A stretch of DNA of 64,000 nt from Sutcliffiella horikoshii. GTDB taxonomy: Bacteria > Bacillota > Bacilli > Bacillales > Bacillaceae_I. A program made the position numbers and the translations under genes. The notes under the pieces are model-generated. The model worked only from the letters and a program-made list of their open reading frames with translations. It did not search any database and was not told where the DNA came from. Where the stretch lies: assembly GCF_021991925.1 (NCBI RefSeq), contig NZ_RXZI01000003.1:434001-498000 (forward strand), written 5' to 3'. Of this stretch, positions 7,447 through 16,079 are shown piece by piece. Within the stretch, counting starts at the first letter, position 1. Each line of letters opens with the position of its first letter.

Positions 7447-8229
7447 TTGTTGAAAAATGTGTATCGATTATCCATTGAACTGACAAACCATAAATTGTCA
7501 TCAATGGCTGTAAAGCGTTTTGCCAGTTCTAAGCTGAGCAAGCGGTTTATCCCATCTTTCGCGAAGGTATATAATATTAACACCGAAGAAATGCAGGAGA
7601 AAATGGATTCATTTCCAACCCTCCAGCAATTTTTCATCCGGAGTCTTAAGCCGAATGTAAGACCGATCGACTCTAGTAAGAATTCAGTAGTGAGCCCAGT
7701 GGATGCGGTGGTAGAAAAGACTGGCGCCATTACCGATGATCTTCTTCTTACCGCGAAAGGGATTGACTATTCTGTTGGGGAAATGTTATCGGATCCAGAG
7801 CTTGCTCAAAAATATATGGGTGGATCTTACATGGTGCTCTATTTGAGTCCAAGCCACTACCATAAAATCCATACTCCTTTATCAGGAATTGTTACGAAGC
7901 AGTGGACACTTGGTGGGAAATCCTATCCTGTAAATCAGATGGGACTTAAATATGGAAAAGAACCTCTTGCCAAAAATTATCGCCGATTAACGGAAATTGA
8001 AAACAGCGGTAAGCATGTAGTTGTTGTGAAGGTAGGGGCAATGTTTGTCAATAGTATTGAATTGACACATAAAAGCGAACAACTTGTTAAAGGAGAAGAA
8101 ATGGCCTATTTCTCTTTTGGTTCCACTGTCATCTTGTTGTTTGAAAAGAACGGTTTTGTAATGGATGATAAGATTAAGGAAAAAGAAGAGGTTCGGGTAG
8201 GACAAAAGATTGGAACGTGGCTAAGCTAG
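7447..8229 (+). CDS. psd: Phosphatidylserine decarboxylase proenzyme
   Basis: Converts phosphatidylserine to phosphatidylethanolamine at the membrane. The 260-residue protein carries the family blocks PTLQQFFIRSLKP, VSPVDAVV, YLSPSHYHKIHTP and the self-cleavage site FGST near the C-terminus. There Ser becomes the pyruvoyl group of the alpha chain. GGAGG at 7434-7438 sits 8 bases before TTG 7447. The open frame extends to TTG 7432, but that would place the ribosome site inside the gene. Here psd is a single gene closed by its own terminator; pssA is not adjacent in this window. Confidence 0.95.
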   Translation: MLKNVYRLSIELTNHKLSSMAVKRFASSKLSKRFIPSFAKVYNINTEEMQEKMDSFPTLQQFFIRSLKPNVRPIDSSKNSVVSPVDAVVEKTGAITDDLLLTAKGIDYSVGEMLSDPELAQKYMGGSYMVLYLSPSHYHKIHTPLSGIVTKQWTLGGKSYPVNQMGLKYGKEPLAKNYRRLTEIENSGKHVVVVKVGAMFVNSIELTHKSEQLVKGEEMAYFSFGSTVILLFEKNGFVMDDKIKEKEEVRVGQKIGTWLS

Positions 8230-8253
8230 TGGAGGCACTAGCTTTTCTTTTTT
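8223..8253 (+). terminator. Rho-independent terminator of psd
   Basis: Perfect 9-bp stem AAGCTAGTG / CACTAGCTT with a GAGG loop, then a T-rich run; it overlaps the psd stop codon. Confidence 0.88.
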
Positions 8254-8287
8254 AATTGGCGCTGTTAAAAGGTTCCTGTTAATAATG

Positions 8288-8414
8288 AGCAGTTGTTTGG
8301 AGCAAAAGGTGTAGACTCTAGTGGGAGAGTAGCGACAATCTTGAGACCCCTCAAGTGTTGCGGGAAGGCTAAAGGTTGCCACGCGGAAAGCGAAGCATTT
8401 GCGAATTGCACGGC
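8288..8414. repeat. Dispersed structured repeat, copy a (decayed)
   Basis: Shares GGAGCAAAAGG, GTAGACTC, AGCGACAATCTTGAGACC and GCGGAAAGCGAAG with the intact copies, but the second half (after GAGACCCC) and both outer arms have diverged. It lies between the convergent psd and sda genes. Confidence 0.75.
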
Positions 8415-8421
8415 TTTTAAT

Positions 8422-8449
8422 AAAAAAAGAACCGAGGATCCGGTTCTTT
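8422..8449 (-). terminator. Rho-independent terminator of sda
   Basis: On the minus strand the stem AAGAACCG / CGGTTCTT is followed by seven T, starting at the sda stop codon. Confidence 0.8.
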
Positions 8450-8589
8450 TAGGAAGTTGCTTTGATTTTATAGCTGAGGGAACGGCGTTTAATCTCTAAT
8501 TCGATCAGTAGAATAAAATCATGGCTTAATTTCAATTCTGTCGCTTTGTGATAGGATTCCAGTAAAAGTTCATCAGAAAGTTTTCTCAT
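8449..8589 (-). CDS. sda: Sporulation checkpoint inhibitor Sda
   Basis: A 46-residue helical-hairpin protein ([19 protein letters not shown], then [16 protein letters not shown]). Sda blocks autophosphorylation of the sporulation kinase KinA when replication is disturbed, holding back entry into sporulation. Length and sequence match B. subtilis Sda closely. It lies beside yqeG as in B. subtilis. A cluster of DnaA boxes sits 170-265 bp upstream of its start, in keeping with the known DnaA control of sda. The best nearby ribosome site is AGAGG about 8 bases before the ATG; a stronger AGGAGGTG lies further upstream. Confidence 0.95.
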   Translation of the reverse strand: MRKLSDELLLESYHKATELKLSHDFILLIELEIKRRSLSYKIKATS

Positions 8590-8755
8590 CAGATAGGCCT
8601 CTGCCCTACACCTCCTAGTGTTTCGTCACTATGTATTGTCGATTTTATTATGTGTGTTTGTCAGTTCTAGTTTCTATAAGATGATCATATAATGGTAGTT
8701 TCGCTTGTTTGTATGATAACTCTACCACGTATTTTTCCGGAGAACAACCGTTCTG

Positions 8756-8854
8756 TTATCCACAATAAACAGTGGATAACATGTGGGTAATCTGTTTATA
8801 ATTACCAGTAATTGAGGTAGGACAAACTGTATAATGTAGATAAGTTTATCCACA
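8756..8854. promoter_or_regulatory. DnaA-box cluster between sda and yqeG
   Basis: Four 9-mers match or nearly match the DnaA box: TTATCCACA at 8756-8764 (+), TTATCCACT at 8771-8779 (-), TTACCCACA at 8782-8790 (-) and TTATCCACA at 8846-8854 (+). In B. subtilis the sda-yqeG interval is one of the chromosomal DnaA-binding clusters outside oriC. The rest of 8590-9073 is AT-rich promoter DNA without a recognisable gene. Confidence 0.85.
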
Positions 8855-9073
8855 GGTGTTGAAATCGTCAGGAATTTGTCGAAAAATTTTTATTTTCAAC
8901 ACTTTTTATAAGAAGTTTGATGCAAGCTAACACTATAAATATCTATAATGTGCTTAACACAGACATGGAATTTAGGTAAGATGGTAAAGTATTTAATGGA
9001 TGAAGCAATTCATTTTTGTACAATAACACGGTTACATAGCCGAATAATAGAACCAAATAAAGGGTGATTTGAA

Positions 9074-9589
9074 ATGTTTAAATATTTTCTGCCTGCACAA
9101 CACGTAAAAAGCGTGTTTGAGATAAAGCCGCAAGAGTTGAAGGAAAAAGGAATCAAGGGTATCATTACGGACCTTGACAACACGTTGGTTGAATGGGACC
9201 GACCAGAAGCCACACCAGCGTTGATAGAATGGTTCAAGGGAATGCAGGATGTGGGCATCTTGGTAACAGTAGTTTCTAATAATAAATTAAAAAGAGTGAA
9301 AATGTTTTCTGATCCGTTGGGAATCAATTATATATACGGTGCAAGAAAGCCCATGAGACGGGCATTCAGAAGGGCTCTTAAAGATATGAAGCTTCAAAAA
9401 GAAGAAGTGGTGGTAATCGGTGACCAGCTACTGACTGACGTGTTGGGAGGAAATCGCCTAGGATTGCATACAATTCTTGTTGTCCCAGTAGCCCAGACGG
9501 ACGGGTTTGTAACAAAGTTTAACCGCAGAGTGGAAAGGCGTATCCTTTCTTGGATGAAACGAAAAGGTATGATTAATTGGGAGGACTAA
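9074..9589 (+). CDS. yqeG: HAD-type phosphatase YqeG
   Basis: A 171-residue HAD-family phosphatase of class IIIA, related to phosphatidylglycerophosphate phosphatases of the Gep4 type. The motif I DLDNTLVEWD, motif II VVSNN, the lysine motif ARKPMRRAF and motif III VVIGDQLLTD are all present, so it should be active. It heads the yqeG-yqeH-aroE-yqeI-nadD-yqeK-rsfS-yqeM cluster in B. subtilis order. AGGGTG 7 bases before the ATG serves as ribosome site. The substrate in Bacillus is not established; the Gep4 likeness suggests a lipid phosphate. Confidence 0.92.
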   Translation: MFKYFLPAQHVKSVFEIKPQELKEKGIKGIITDLDNTLVEWDRPEATPALIEWFKGMQDVGILVTVVSNNKLKRVKMFSDPLGINYIYGARKPMRRAFRRALKDMKLQKEEVVVIGDQLLTDVLGGNRLGLHTILVVPVAQTDGFVTKFNRRVERRILSWMKRKGMINWED

Positions 9590-9594
9590 AAAAC

Positions 9595-10698
9595 ATGGAA
9601 GAACAAGTAGTATGTATCGGGTGCGGTGTTGCCATACAGACAGAAAACCCGAAAGAGTTGGGGTATGCCCCTCCTTCTTCATTAGATAAGGAAGCGATCA
9701 TCTGTAAGCGATGTTTCCGCTTGAAGCACTATAATGAAATACAGGATGTATCCTTGACAGATGACGACTTTATTCGGATATTGAATTCCATTGGACAAAC
9801 AAAAGGACTTGTAGTGAAAATTGTTGATATCTTTGATTTTGACGGTAGCTGGTTGCCTGGTTTGCATCGCTTTGTGGGTAACAACAAGGTGTTGCTCGTA
9901 GGAAACAAAGTGGACCTTTTGCCTAAGTCCGTCAAGCCGAATAAAGTAATCAACTGGATGAAACAGGCTGCCAAAGAGCTCGGACTCAAACCAGAAGATG
10001 TTTTCCTAATCAGTGCTGATAAAGGGACAGGTGTAAAAGAGCTGGCTCAGGCCATTGAGGAATACCGTTCAGGTGAAGATGTGTATGTGGTCGGCTGTAC
10101 GAACGTTGGAAAATCTACCTTTATCAATCGAATTATCCGAGAATTCTCAGGGGAGAAGGATGTTATCACAACATCACAGTTCCCAGGTACCACTCTTGAT
10201 CTCATCGATATACCATTGGACAACGGTTCTTCTCTGTACGATACACCGGGGATCATCAACCGCCACCAGATGGCACACTTTATAGATAAAAAGGAATTGA
10301 AAGTCATTTCCCCTAAAAAGGAAATCAAGCCGAAAATCTTTCAGTTAAATGAAGGGCAATCCTTGTTCTTTGGAGGATTGGCTCGTTTTGATTACGTAAA
10401 GGGTGGTCGAAACTCCTTTACATGTTATGTATCCAATGATCTTTACATTCACCGGACGAAGCTTGAGAATGCAGAGCATGTATACAAGGAGCATTTGGGT
10501 GATTTACTGCAACCGCCTGGTAAAGACTTTGTAGAAGACTTCCCGGAACTTGTAGCCCATGAATTTACCATAAAAGGTGAGAAAACGGACATCGTCTTCT
10601 CAGGTCTCGGCTGGGTCACCATCAATGAACCTGGAATCAAAGTGGTCGCTCACGTTCCAAAAGGCGTTGGCGTAATGGTACGTAAATCCTTGATCTAA
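9595..10698 (+). CDS. yqeH: Circularly permuted ribosome-assembly GTPase YqeH
   Basis: A 367-residue GTPase needed for 30S subunit assembly. An N-terminal zinc finger (CIGCG ... CKRCF) precedes a permuted GTPase domain. The G4 NKVDLLPKS comes before the G1 GCTNVGKST and the G3 YDTPG, the hallmark of this family. The C-terminal part follows the YqeH RNA-binding region. GGGAGG at 9579-9584 is 10 bases before ATG 9595; the frame also opens at TTG 9577, but that codon overlaps the ribosome site. Confidence 0.95.
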   Translation: MEEQVVCIGCGVAIQTENPKELGYAPPSSLDKEAIICKRCFRLKHYNEIQDVSLTDDDFIRILNSIGQTKGLVVKIVDIFDFDGSWLPGLHRFVGNNKVLLVGNKVDLLPKSVKPNKVINWMKQAAKELGLKPEDVFLISADKGTGVKELAQAIEEYRSGEDVYVVGCTNVGKSTFINRIIREFSGEKDVITTSQFPGTTLDLIDIPLDNGSSLYDTPGIINRHQMAHFIDKKELKVISPKKEIKPKIFQLNEGQSLFFGGLARFDYVKGGRNSFTCYVSNDLYIHRTKLENAEHVYKEHLGDLLQPPGKDFVEDFPELVAHEFTIKGEKTDIVFSGLGWVTINEPGIKVVAHVPKGVGVMVRKSLI

Positions 10699-10736
10699 TC
10701 ATTGGTAAATGATAGCGGATTATGCAAACTCTATAA

Positions 10737-10925
10737 GCTGTTGATTGGAGCAAAAGGCAAAGACTCCTTGAAAATGCGAGCATTTACTGCGTGCGATGTA
10801 TCGCTGTCGCAGCCTTCCTTGTCCTGCGGGGGGATAGTGACAATCTTGAGACCCCACAGGGCGTAGCCCGACGAGGCTCAAGGTCGCCCTCTGGATAAGC
10901 GAAGCCGTTTGCGGAAATCAACAGC
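10737..10925. repeat. Dispersed structured repeat, copy b (with internal insertion)
   Basis: Bounded by GCTGTTGATT and AATCAACAGC, a perfect 10-bp inverted repeat. About 54 bases are inserted after GACTCCT, flanked by TCCT(TG) on both sides and themselves able to fold (CTGCG..GCGAT / ATCGC..CGCAG). It lies in the yqeH-aroE gap. Confidence 0.85.
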
Positions 10926-10964
10926 GGCATGAATAAAACCTTAATATAAATGGAGGGAGACAGT

Positions 10965-11801
10965 ATGAAAAAGCTATACGGAGTGATTGGTGCTCCCATT
11001 GAACATTCCATGTCTCCGCTTATCCATAATGATGCATTCCAACAAACGGGCTACAATGCCCATTACCATGCTTTTTATATAGAACCGAAAGATCTGAAAC
11101 CGGCAGTGAAAGGAATGCGGGCACTTGGTGTTAGCGGCTTTAACGTCACCATCCCACATAAAGAGGCAATCATTCCCTTGCTTGATCAAGTAGATGAAGC
11201 GGCAGAACGTATCGGGGCTGTCAATACCGTGGTAAACAAAGATGGTCTGCTGATCGGCTATAATACAGATGGCAAGGGGTTTGTAGAAGCGTTGAAAGAA
11301 GTTACGAAGCTGAATAATAAGCGCATCCTTATAATCGGGGCAGGAGGAGCGGCAAGGGCGATTTTCTATACATTGGCAAAAGAGCAAGGCGTCCAAATAG
11401 ATCTTTTTAACCGCACCGCTTCCAAGGCTGCTGATTTAATAGAGGAATTTTCTCTGGGACATCTTGCTGAGAGTATAACCATGAAAGAAGCGATTAGAAG
11501 GCTTGAAGCTTATGATGTGGTCATACAGACAACCTCTGTGGGAATGTTTCCACAGACGGAAAACTCCCCGTTGCCCTTGAACGTAATCAAGCAAGGTGCC
11601 GTATTCAGTGATATAATCTATAATCCTTATGAAACAAAACTAATAAAAGATGCGAAAGCGTTAGGTGCTGTGACACAAAATGGTGTTCACATGTTTGCCT
11701 ATCAGGCTGCACTTGCATTTGAACATTGGACAGGTCTTTTTCCTGATACAAACAGAATGAAGAATTTAGTGAAAGAACAACTAGGAGGAATATCATGTTA
11801 A
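10965..11801 (+). CDS. aroE: Shikimate dehydrogenase
   Basis: Reduces 3-dehydroshikimate to shikimate with NADPH, in aromatic amino-acid synthesis. The 278-residue protein has the substrate motifs GAPIEHSMSPLIHN and FNVTIPHKE (catalytic Lys), NTDGKGF, and the nucleotide loop IIGAGGAARAI. GGAGGGAGA 6-7 bases before ATG 10965 sets the start. The stop overlaps the yqeI start (ATGTTAA), so the two are coupled. Repeat copy b separates it from yqeH, unlike the close spacing usual in this cluster. Confidence 0.96.
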   Translation: MKKLYGVIGAPIEHSMSPLIHNDAFQQTGYNAHYHAFYIEPKDLKPAVKGMRALGVSGFNVTIPHKEAIIPLLDQVDEAAERIGAVNTVVNKDGLLIGYNTDGKGFVEALKEVTKLNNKRILIIGAGGAARAIFYTLAKEQGVQIDLFNRTASKAADLIEEFSLGHLAESITMKEAIRRLEAYDVVIQTTSVGMFPQTENSPLPLNVIKQGAVFSDIIYNPYETKLIKDAKALGAVTQNGVHMFAYQAALAFEHWTGLFPDTNRMKNLVKEQLGGISC

Positions 11802-12088
11802 CTGGTAAACAAAAAAGATTCTTACGCGCAGAAGCGCATCATTTAGATCCGATTTTCCAAGTGGGAAAAGGCGGAGTGAATGAAAATATGACAAAGCAGA
11901 TCTCAGAGGCTTTAGAAGTGAGAGAGTTGTTGAAGGTCAGTGTACTTCAGAATAACGATGAAGATCGTAAAGTAGTTGCAGAGGAGCTTGTTGCCGGTAC
12001 AAAAGCCGAGCTTGTACAGGTGATCGGCAGTACTATCATCCTTTATAAGGAATCTAGGGAAAACAAACAAATCGTATTACCAAGATAA
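11795..12088 (+). CDS. yqeI: CRS1/YhbY-type RNA-binding protein YqeI
   Basis: A 97-residue single CRM domain. It begins LTGKQKRFLRAEAHHLDPIFQVGKGGVNENM, summarised here by its GKGG loop, which contacts RNA in this family. E. coli YhbY binds pre-50S particles, so a ribosome-assembly role is inferred, fitting the neighbours yqeH and rsfS. Its ATG lies inside the end of aroE with AGGAGG 8 bases upstream. Confidence 0.92.
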   Translation: MLTGKQKRFLRAEAHHLDPIFQVGKGGVNENMTKQISEALEVRELLKVSVLQNNDEDRKVVAEELVAGTKAELVQVIGSTIILYKESRENKQIVLPR

Positions 12089-12106
12089 TCGGATGGAGGG
12101 ATCTTG

Positions 12107-12673
12107 ATGAGGAAAATAGGTATAATTGGCGGTACATTCGATCCACCTCACATAGGCCACCTCTTGATAGCCAATGAAGTGAGACAGAAGTTGGCTCTTG
12201 ATGAAATCTGGTTTATGCCTAACCACATCCCTCCCCATAAGCAGAATAATGCCATTACACCGACGGAGATCAGGGTTGACATGCTAAAAGCAGCAGTGGA
12301 GACCAATGAGAGTTTCAAGGTGGAAACCATTGAGCTTCAGCGGGAGGGTCCCTCCTATACATATGATACAATGTTGTTACTAAGGGAAAGAAATCCGGAT
12401 TCAAGCTTCTACTTTATCATAGGGGCGGATATGGTTGAGTACCTGCCTAAATGGCACAACATTAAGAAGCTACTGGAGGTTGTCACCTTTGTAGGTGTGA
12501 AACGACCGGGTTATTCTTTCACTTCGGAGTATCCGGTGCTCGAGGTGGAAACACCACAAATGGATATCAGCTCCACCATGATCCGGAAACGGGTTCAACA
12601 AGGATGGACTTCTCAATATCTGGTGCCTGAGAAGGTAAAAGAAATGATAGAGGGGAAACGCCTATATGAATAG
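12107..12673 (+). CDS. nadD: Nicotinate-nucleotide adenylyltransferase
   Basis: Joins nicotinate mononucleotide and ATP to form deamido-NAD, a step of NAD synthesis. The 188-residue protein has the nucleotidyltransferase motifs [11 protein letters not shown] near the N-terminus and ISSTMIRKR near the C-terminus. GGAGGG lies 6-7 bases before ATG 12107. It overlaps yqeK by 8 bases, so the two are translated together. Confidence 0.96.
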   Translation: MRKIGIIGGTFDPPHIGHLLIANEVRQKLALDEIWFMPNHIPPHKQNNAITPTEIRVDMLKAAVETNESFKVETIELQREGPSYTYDTMLLLRERNPDSSFYFIIGADMVEYLPKWHNIKKLLEVVTFVGVKRPGYSFTSEYPVLEVETPQMDISSTMIRKRVQQGWTSQYLVPEKVKEMIEGKRLYE

Positions 12674-13244
12674 AGATAAAGCATTAAGAGTGGTAAAGGA
12701 ACAGCTGACAGAGCGTAGATATGTGCATACTATTGGTGTGATGGAAACGGCTATCAAATTAGCAGAAATATATAAGGTTGATGCGGAGAAAGCAGAACTT
12801 GCCGCCATCTTCCATGATTACGCGAAATTTAGGGACAAAGAGGAAATGCGGCAGATCATCATCAATCAAAAAATGCCCCATGACCTGTTGCAACACCACG
12901 ACGAATTATGGCATGCGCCGGTGGGAGCCTATCTGGTGGAGAAAGAGGCGGGAATTACAGACCCTGAAGTATTAGAAGCCATAAGATGTCACACTTCGGG
13001 GAAAATAAATATGAGCCCCTTGGATAAGGTGCTTTATGTAGCCGATTATATCGAACCTGGCAGGGATTTCCCTGGAGTGGAACAGGTTAGGGAATCCGCC
13101 ATGACTTCTCTTGATATCGCTGTCATCCAGGCAATGAAGAACACCATCACTTTTTTATTGAAACGAAATCAGCCTGTCTATCCTGATACATTTCACGCCT
13201 ATAACGATATGACCATGAAGGTTAAAGAAAGGAAGTTAACATAA
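12666..13244 (+). CDS. yqeK: HD-domain diadenosine tetraphosphate hydrolase YqeK
   Basis: A 192-residue HD-domain hydrolase. The metal ligands are visible as H in YVHTIGV, HD in AIFHDYAK, H in [10 protein letters not shown] and D in [10 protein letters not shown]. YqeK proteins split Ap4A symmetrically into two ADP. Linkage to nadD is conserved in Firmicutes. It ends exactly one base before the rsfS ATG. Confidence 0.94.
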   Translation: MNRDKALRVVKEQLTERRYVHTIGVMETAIKLAEIYKVDAEKAELAAIFHDYAKFRDKEEMRQIIINQKMPHDLLQHHDELWHAPVGAYLVEKEAGITDPEVLEAIRCHTSGKINMSPLDKVLYVADYIEPGRDFPGVEQVRESAMTSLDIAVIQAMKNTITFLLKRNQPVYPDTFHAYNDMTMKVKERKLT

Positions 13245-13595
13245 ATGTCTAAAGAATTATTACAGCTTGCAGCAAAGGCTGCAGATGATAAACGTGCAGA
13301 AGAATTGGTCGCATTGAATATGCAGGGGATCTCCCTTGTTTCGGATTATTTCTTGATCTGTCATGGTAACTCCGATAAACAGGTCCAGGCAATCGCACGT
13401 GCGATAAAAGAAACGGCAGATGAGAACGGACAGCATGTAAAGAGAATGGAAGGCTTTGATGAAGCTCGCTGGGTCCTCGTTGACCTTGGGGATGTAGTGG
13501 CCCATGTGTTCCATAAAGATGAGCGCGGCTATTACAACTTGGAACGTCTTTGGGGAGATGCTCCACGCGAGGACATTCAAATCGAGTTAACTTAA
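13245..13595 (+). CDS. rsfS: Ribosomal silencing factor RsfS
   Basis: A 116-residue RsfS/YbeB protein that binds L14 and blocks subunit joining when nutrients are low. Family blocks KAADDKRAEELVALNM, SDYFLICHGNSDKQVQAIA and WVLVDLGDVVAHVF are clear. Its ATG abuts the yqeK stop and its stop abuts the next ATG, so yqeK-rsfS-yqeM are tightly coupled. Confidence 0.96.
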   Translation: MSKELLQLAAKAADDKRAEELVALNMQGISLVSDYFLICHGNSDKQVQAIARAIKETADENGQHVKRMEGFDEARWVLVDLGDVVAHVFHKDERGYYNLERLWGDAPREDIQIELT

Positions 13596-14345
13596 ATGGC
13601 TTACGGACAATTTGCCTATATTTATGACCAATTGATGCAGGATGTTCCCTATGAAAAATGGGTGTCATTTGTGCAGGCAATGAAAGATCGACATTTACAT
13701 ACGGGTTCCAAGGGATTCTCTGTTGTGGATGTTGGATGCGGCACAGGGGAGCTTGCCATACGGTTTGCCAAAGAAGGCTGGGACGTGGCAGGAGTGGATC
13801 TTTCAGAGAGCATGCTGGCCATTGCCTATGAAAAGGCAACCGAAGCGGGGGTTTCCATCCCCTTTTATGAGCAGAACATGGCAGAGCTTGATGGATTCCA
13901 AGACGTCGATTGCATCACCATCTTCTGTGATTCCTTGAATTATCTTGAATCAGAAGAAGATGTCAAAAGAACCTTCTCCGCTGCCTATAAGCAGTTAAAA
14001 GAAGAGGGGCTCCTTTTATTCGACGTGCATTCCCTCTTCAAAATGACACAAGTATTCATGAATAACACTTTCACCAGTGCAGAAGAGGATGTTGCCTACA
14101 TATGGAACAGCTTCCCCGGAGAGCATCCGAATAGTGTTGAACATGAGCTTTCCTTCTTCGTTCAAGAAGAAACAAACCAGTATACCCGGTTTGATGAACT
14201 TCATTTCCAACGGACTTTTCCTGTTGAGACCTACAGAAAATGGCTAGAAGAAGTGGGGTTCACCATCTTATCGGTAACAGGAGACTATTCCACTGAACAT
14301 TTAGGAGAAACTGCTGAAAGAATATTCTTCGCCGCAAAAAAATAG
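13596..14345 (+). CDS. yqeM: SAM-dependent methyltransferase YqeM
   Basis: A 249-residue class I methyltransferase with motif I VVDVGCGTGELAI, motif II AGVDLSESMLA and the following VDCITIFCDSLNYL. The substrate of YqeM is not known. It closes the cluster and is followed at once by a strong terminator that faces comER. Confidence 0.92.
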   Translation: MAYGQFAYIYDQLMQDVPYEKWVSFVQAMKDRHLHTGSKGFSVVDVGCGTGELAIRFAKEGWDVAGVDLSESMLAIAYEKATEAGVSIPFYEQNMAELDGFQDVDCITIFCDSLNYLESEEDVKRTFSAAYKQLKEEGLLLFDVHSLFKMTQVFMNNTFTSAEEDVAYIWNSFPGEHPNSVEHELSFFVQEETNQYTRFDELHFQRTFPVETYRKWLEEVGFTILSVTGDYSTEHLGETAERIFFAAKK

Positions 14346-14374
14346 GCTTCCCACCTTAGGGAGGCCTATTTTTT
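14340..14374. terminator. Terminator between convergent yqeM and comER
   Basis: Stem AATAGGC..CCC / GGGAGGCCTATT followed by TTTTTTG on the plus strand. Confidence 0.85.
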
Positions 14375-14447
14375 GTGTATAACGGAAAAAGTTGAAAAAA
14401 CTTAAAGGTATTTGTCGCATGATGGCGAATAACTTATTAGTGAAAAA

Positions 14448-15266
14448 TCAATGAAACTGTTTTTTGACCTCCACAAGATCTTCATCAAACTTCTCATGTG
14501 TCTTTTGAATGACATGATGGAATACATCGCCCAATTCATTCTCCAGCACTTTAATGCCTTCTCCAGTAACACCACCCTTTACACACACTTTTTCTTGCAA
14601 GGTTTGAAGGGTATAAATATCCTTTTCAATCAATTTTCCCATTCCGATGATCATCTGGCTCGCCAAATCTGTCGCTTGCTCCTTGGTTATGGCCGTCTCA
14701 CTTACAGCCCCGTCAATGAACCTCTGCAAAATATAACTGAAAAATGCAGGTCCGCAACTTACAATATCCGATGCCACCCTTGTAACATTTTCCTTAATAT
14801 GAATAGGTGTTGAAATTTTTGAACAAATAGTCAGTAAGAACTCCCTATATTCTTCTCGCGCACTCTCGCCGAATGTCACCAATGTGACACCAGCTAAGGC
14901 ACGGTTTGTGATACTTGGGATGATACGTGCCACCTGGCAGTTTATGATTGTCTGCAGCTGAGTGACAGATACCGGGCTCGTAATGGAAATAACACATTTA
15001 TCGGCCGTCAAATCTTTATTGATTCTTGTTAAAAGGGGGTGAATATCCAATGGCTTTACACATAAAAAAATAATATCAGCAGCATTTACCACTTCTGCCG
15101 CCGTTTCAGCCACATATAGGTCAGGATATTTGCGTTGTAAATTAAATGCTTTCTCTATGGAACGATTAGTAATCGTGATATTCTCAGGAGGTACTGCTTT
15201 CGAGTCGACAAAAGATTCCACCAAGATTCTCCCCATGTTGCCTGTGCCGATCATTCCAATCTTCAT
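14448..15266 (-). CDS. comER: ComER, pyrroline-5-carboxylate reductase-like protein
   Basis: A 273-residue member of the P5C reductase family. The Rossmann loop GMIGTGNMG opens the protein and a C-terminal dimerisation domain (SCGPAFFSYIL, GGVTGEGIKVL) follows. It is divergent from comEA exactly as in B. subtilis, where ComER influences the timing of sporulation and biofilm formation and is not needed for competence. The frame stays open to 15302, but the GGAGGAGGG ribosome site lies 8 bases before ATG 15266. Confidence 0.92.
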   Translation of the reverse strand: MKIGMIGTGNMGRILVESFVDSKAVPPENITITNRSIEKAFNLQRKYPDLYVAETAAEVVNAADIIFLCVKPLDIHPLLTRINKDLTADKCVISITSPVSVTQLQTIINCQVARIIPSITNRALAGVTLVTFGESAREEYREFLLTICSKISTPIHIKENVTRVASDIVSCGPAFFSYILQRFIDGAVSETAITKEQATDLASQMIIGMGKLIEKDIYTLQTLQEKVCVKGGVTGEGIKVLENELGDVFHHVIQKTHEKFDEDLVEVKKQFH

Positions 15267-15349
15267 GTTCCATTCCCTCCTCCATCCAAAAAAGTTTCTC
15301 ATACACTATATGTTTTTATGCTTATTAATATGAATAGAAGGTGAGTGCG

Positions 15350-16009
15350 TTGAAAGAATTGTGGTATGTCCATAAAACAAAAGTATTGATTGTGATTGGT
15401 GTTTTTGTGCTTTTTTGCTTTTTCATTTGGTCCAGGCTATATGTTCCCACAGAAACGCAGGCGGAACAACAAGTGAGTTTATTGATGGAAGCAGCTGAAG
15501 CTGAAATGGAAGAGGATCTGGAGATAAACGATGGGAAACAGGAAAGTCCCCAGCCAATAAATATAGAGGTATTGATTGATATAAAAGGAGCTGTGTTCCG
15601 GCCCGGAGTGTACAAAATGAAAACGGGGGACCGGGTCATCGATGCAGTGGAGACGGCAGGAGGTTTTTTGGATGACGCAGATACGAGGAAAGTTAATTTG
15701 GCCTCGCTCCTGACAGATGAAATGGTCATCATCGTCCCGCGTGAGGGAGATGAAGAGGTGGGGGAGGTCCTTATTAAATCTTCCAATAGCCCTGAAACTG
15801 TTTCCGCTGCAAGTAAGGTAAATATAAATTCTGCTTCAGAAGCGGAGCTGACAACCCTTACAGGTGTCGGACCTGCTAAAGCAAAGGCCATCATTGATTA
15901 CAGGACCGACCATGGCTTATTTAAAAGTATTGAAGAAATTATGAATGTGACAGGATTTGGAGAGAAATCTTTTGAAAAGCTTAAGGATGAAATTACTGTA
16001 GCCAATTGA
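15350..16009 (+). CDS. comEA: Competence DNA receptor ComEA
   Basis: A membrane-anchored DNA-binding protein that takes double-stranded DNA to the uptake channel. Starting at TTG 15350 (AAGGTGAG just upstream) it has an N-terminal membrane helix (residues about 8-26), an acidic linker, a SLBB domain around IDIKGAVFRPGVYKM, and a C-terminal helix-hairpin-helix (VNINSASEAELTTLTGVGPAKA). The frame opens at GTG 15341, which overlaps the ribosome site. It heads the comEA-comEB-comEC operon. Confidence 0.95.
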   Translation: MKELWYVHKTKVLIVIGVFVLFCFFIWSRLYVPTETQAEQQVSLLMEAAEAEMEEDLEINDGKQESPQPINIEVLIDIKGAVFRPGVYKMKTGDRVIDAVETAGGFLDDADTRKVNLASLLTDEMVIIVPREGDEEVGEVLIKSSNSPETVSAASKVNINSASEAELTTLTGVGPAKAKAIIDYRTDHGLFKSIEEIMNVTGFGEKSFEKLKDEITVAN

Positions 16010-16079
16010 ATTGACGGAAGATAAGAAAACCCGATACACTAAGGATATTGTTTAAGAAGATTAGGGGGCATGTGGGAAG

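Noticed and set aside
8293-8499. 68-codon frame over repeat copy a
   Set aside because: It covers the non-coding repeat and the antisense of sda; similar frames appear at other copies.
15284-15340. ComK box upstream of comEA
   Set aside because: A- and T-runs are present but not in two AAAA-n5-TTTT boxes at the required spacing.
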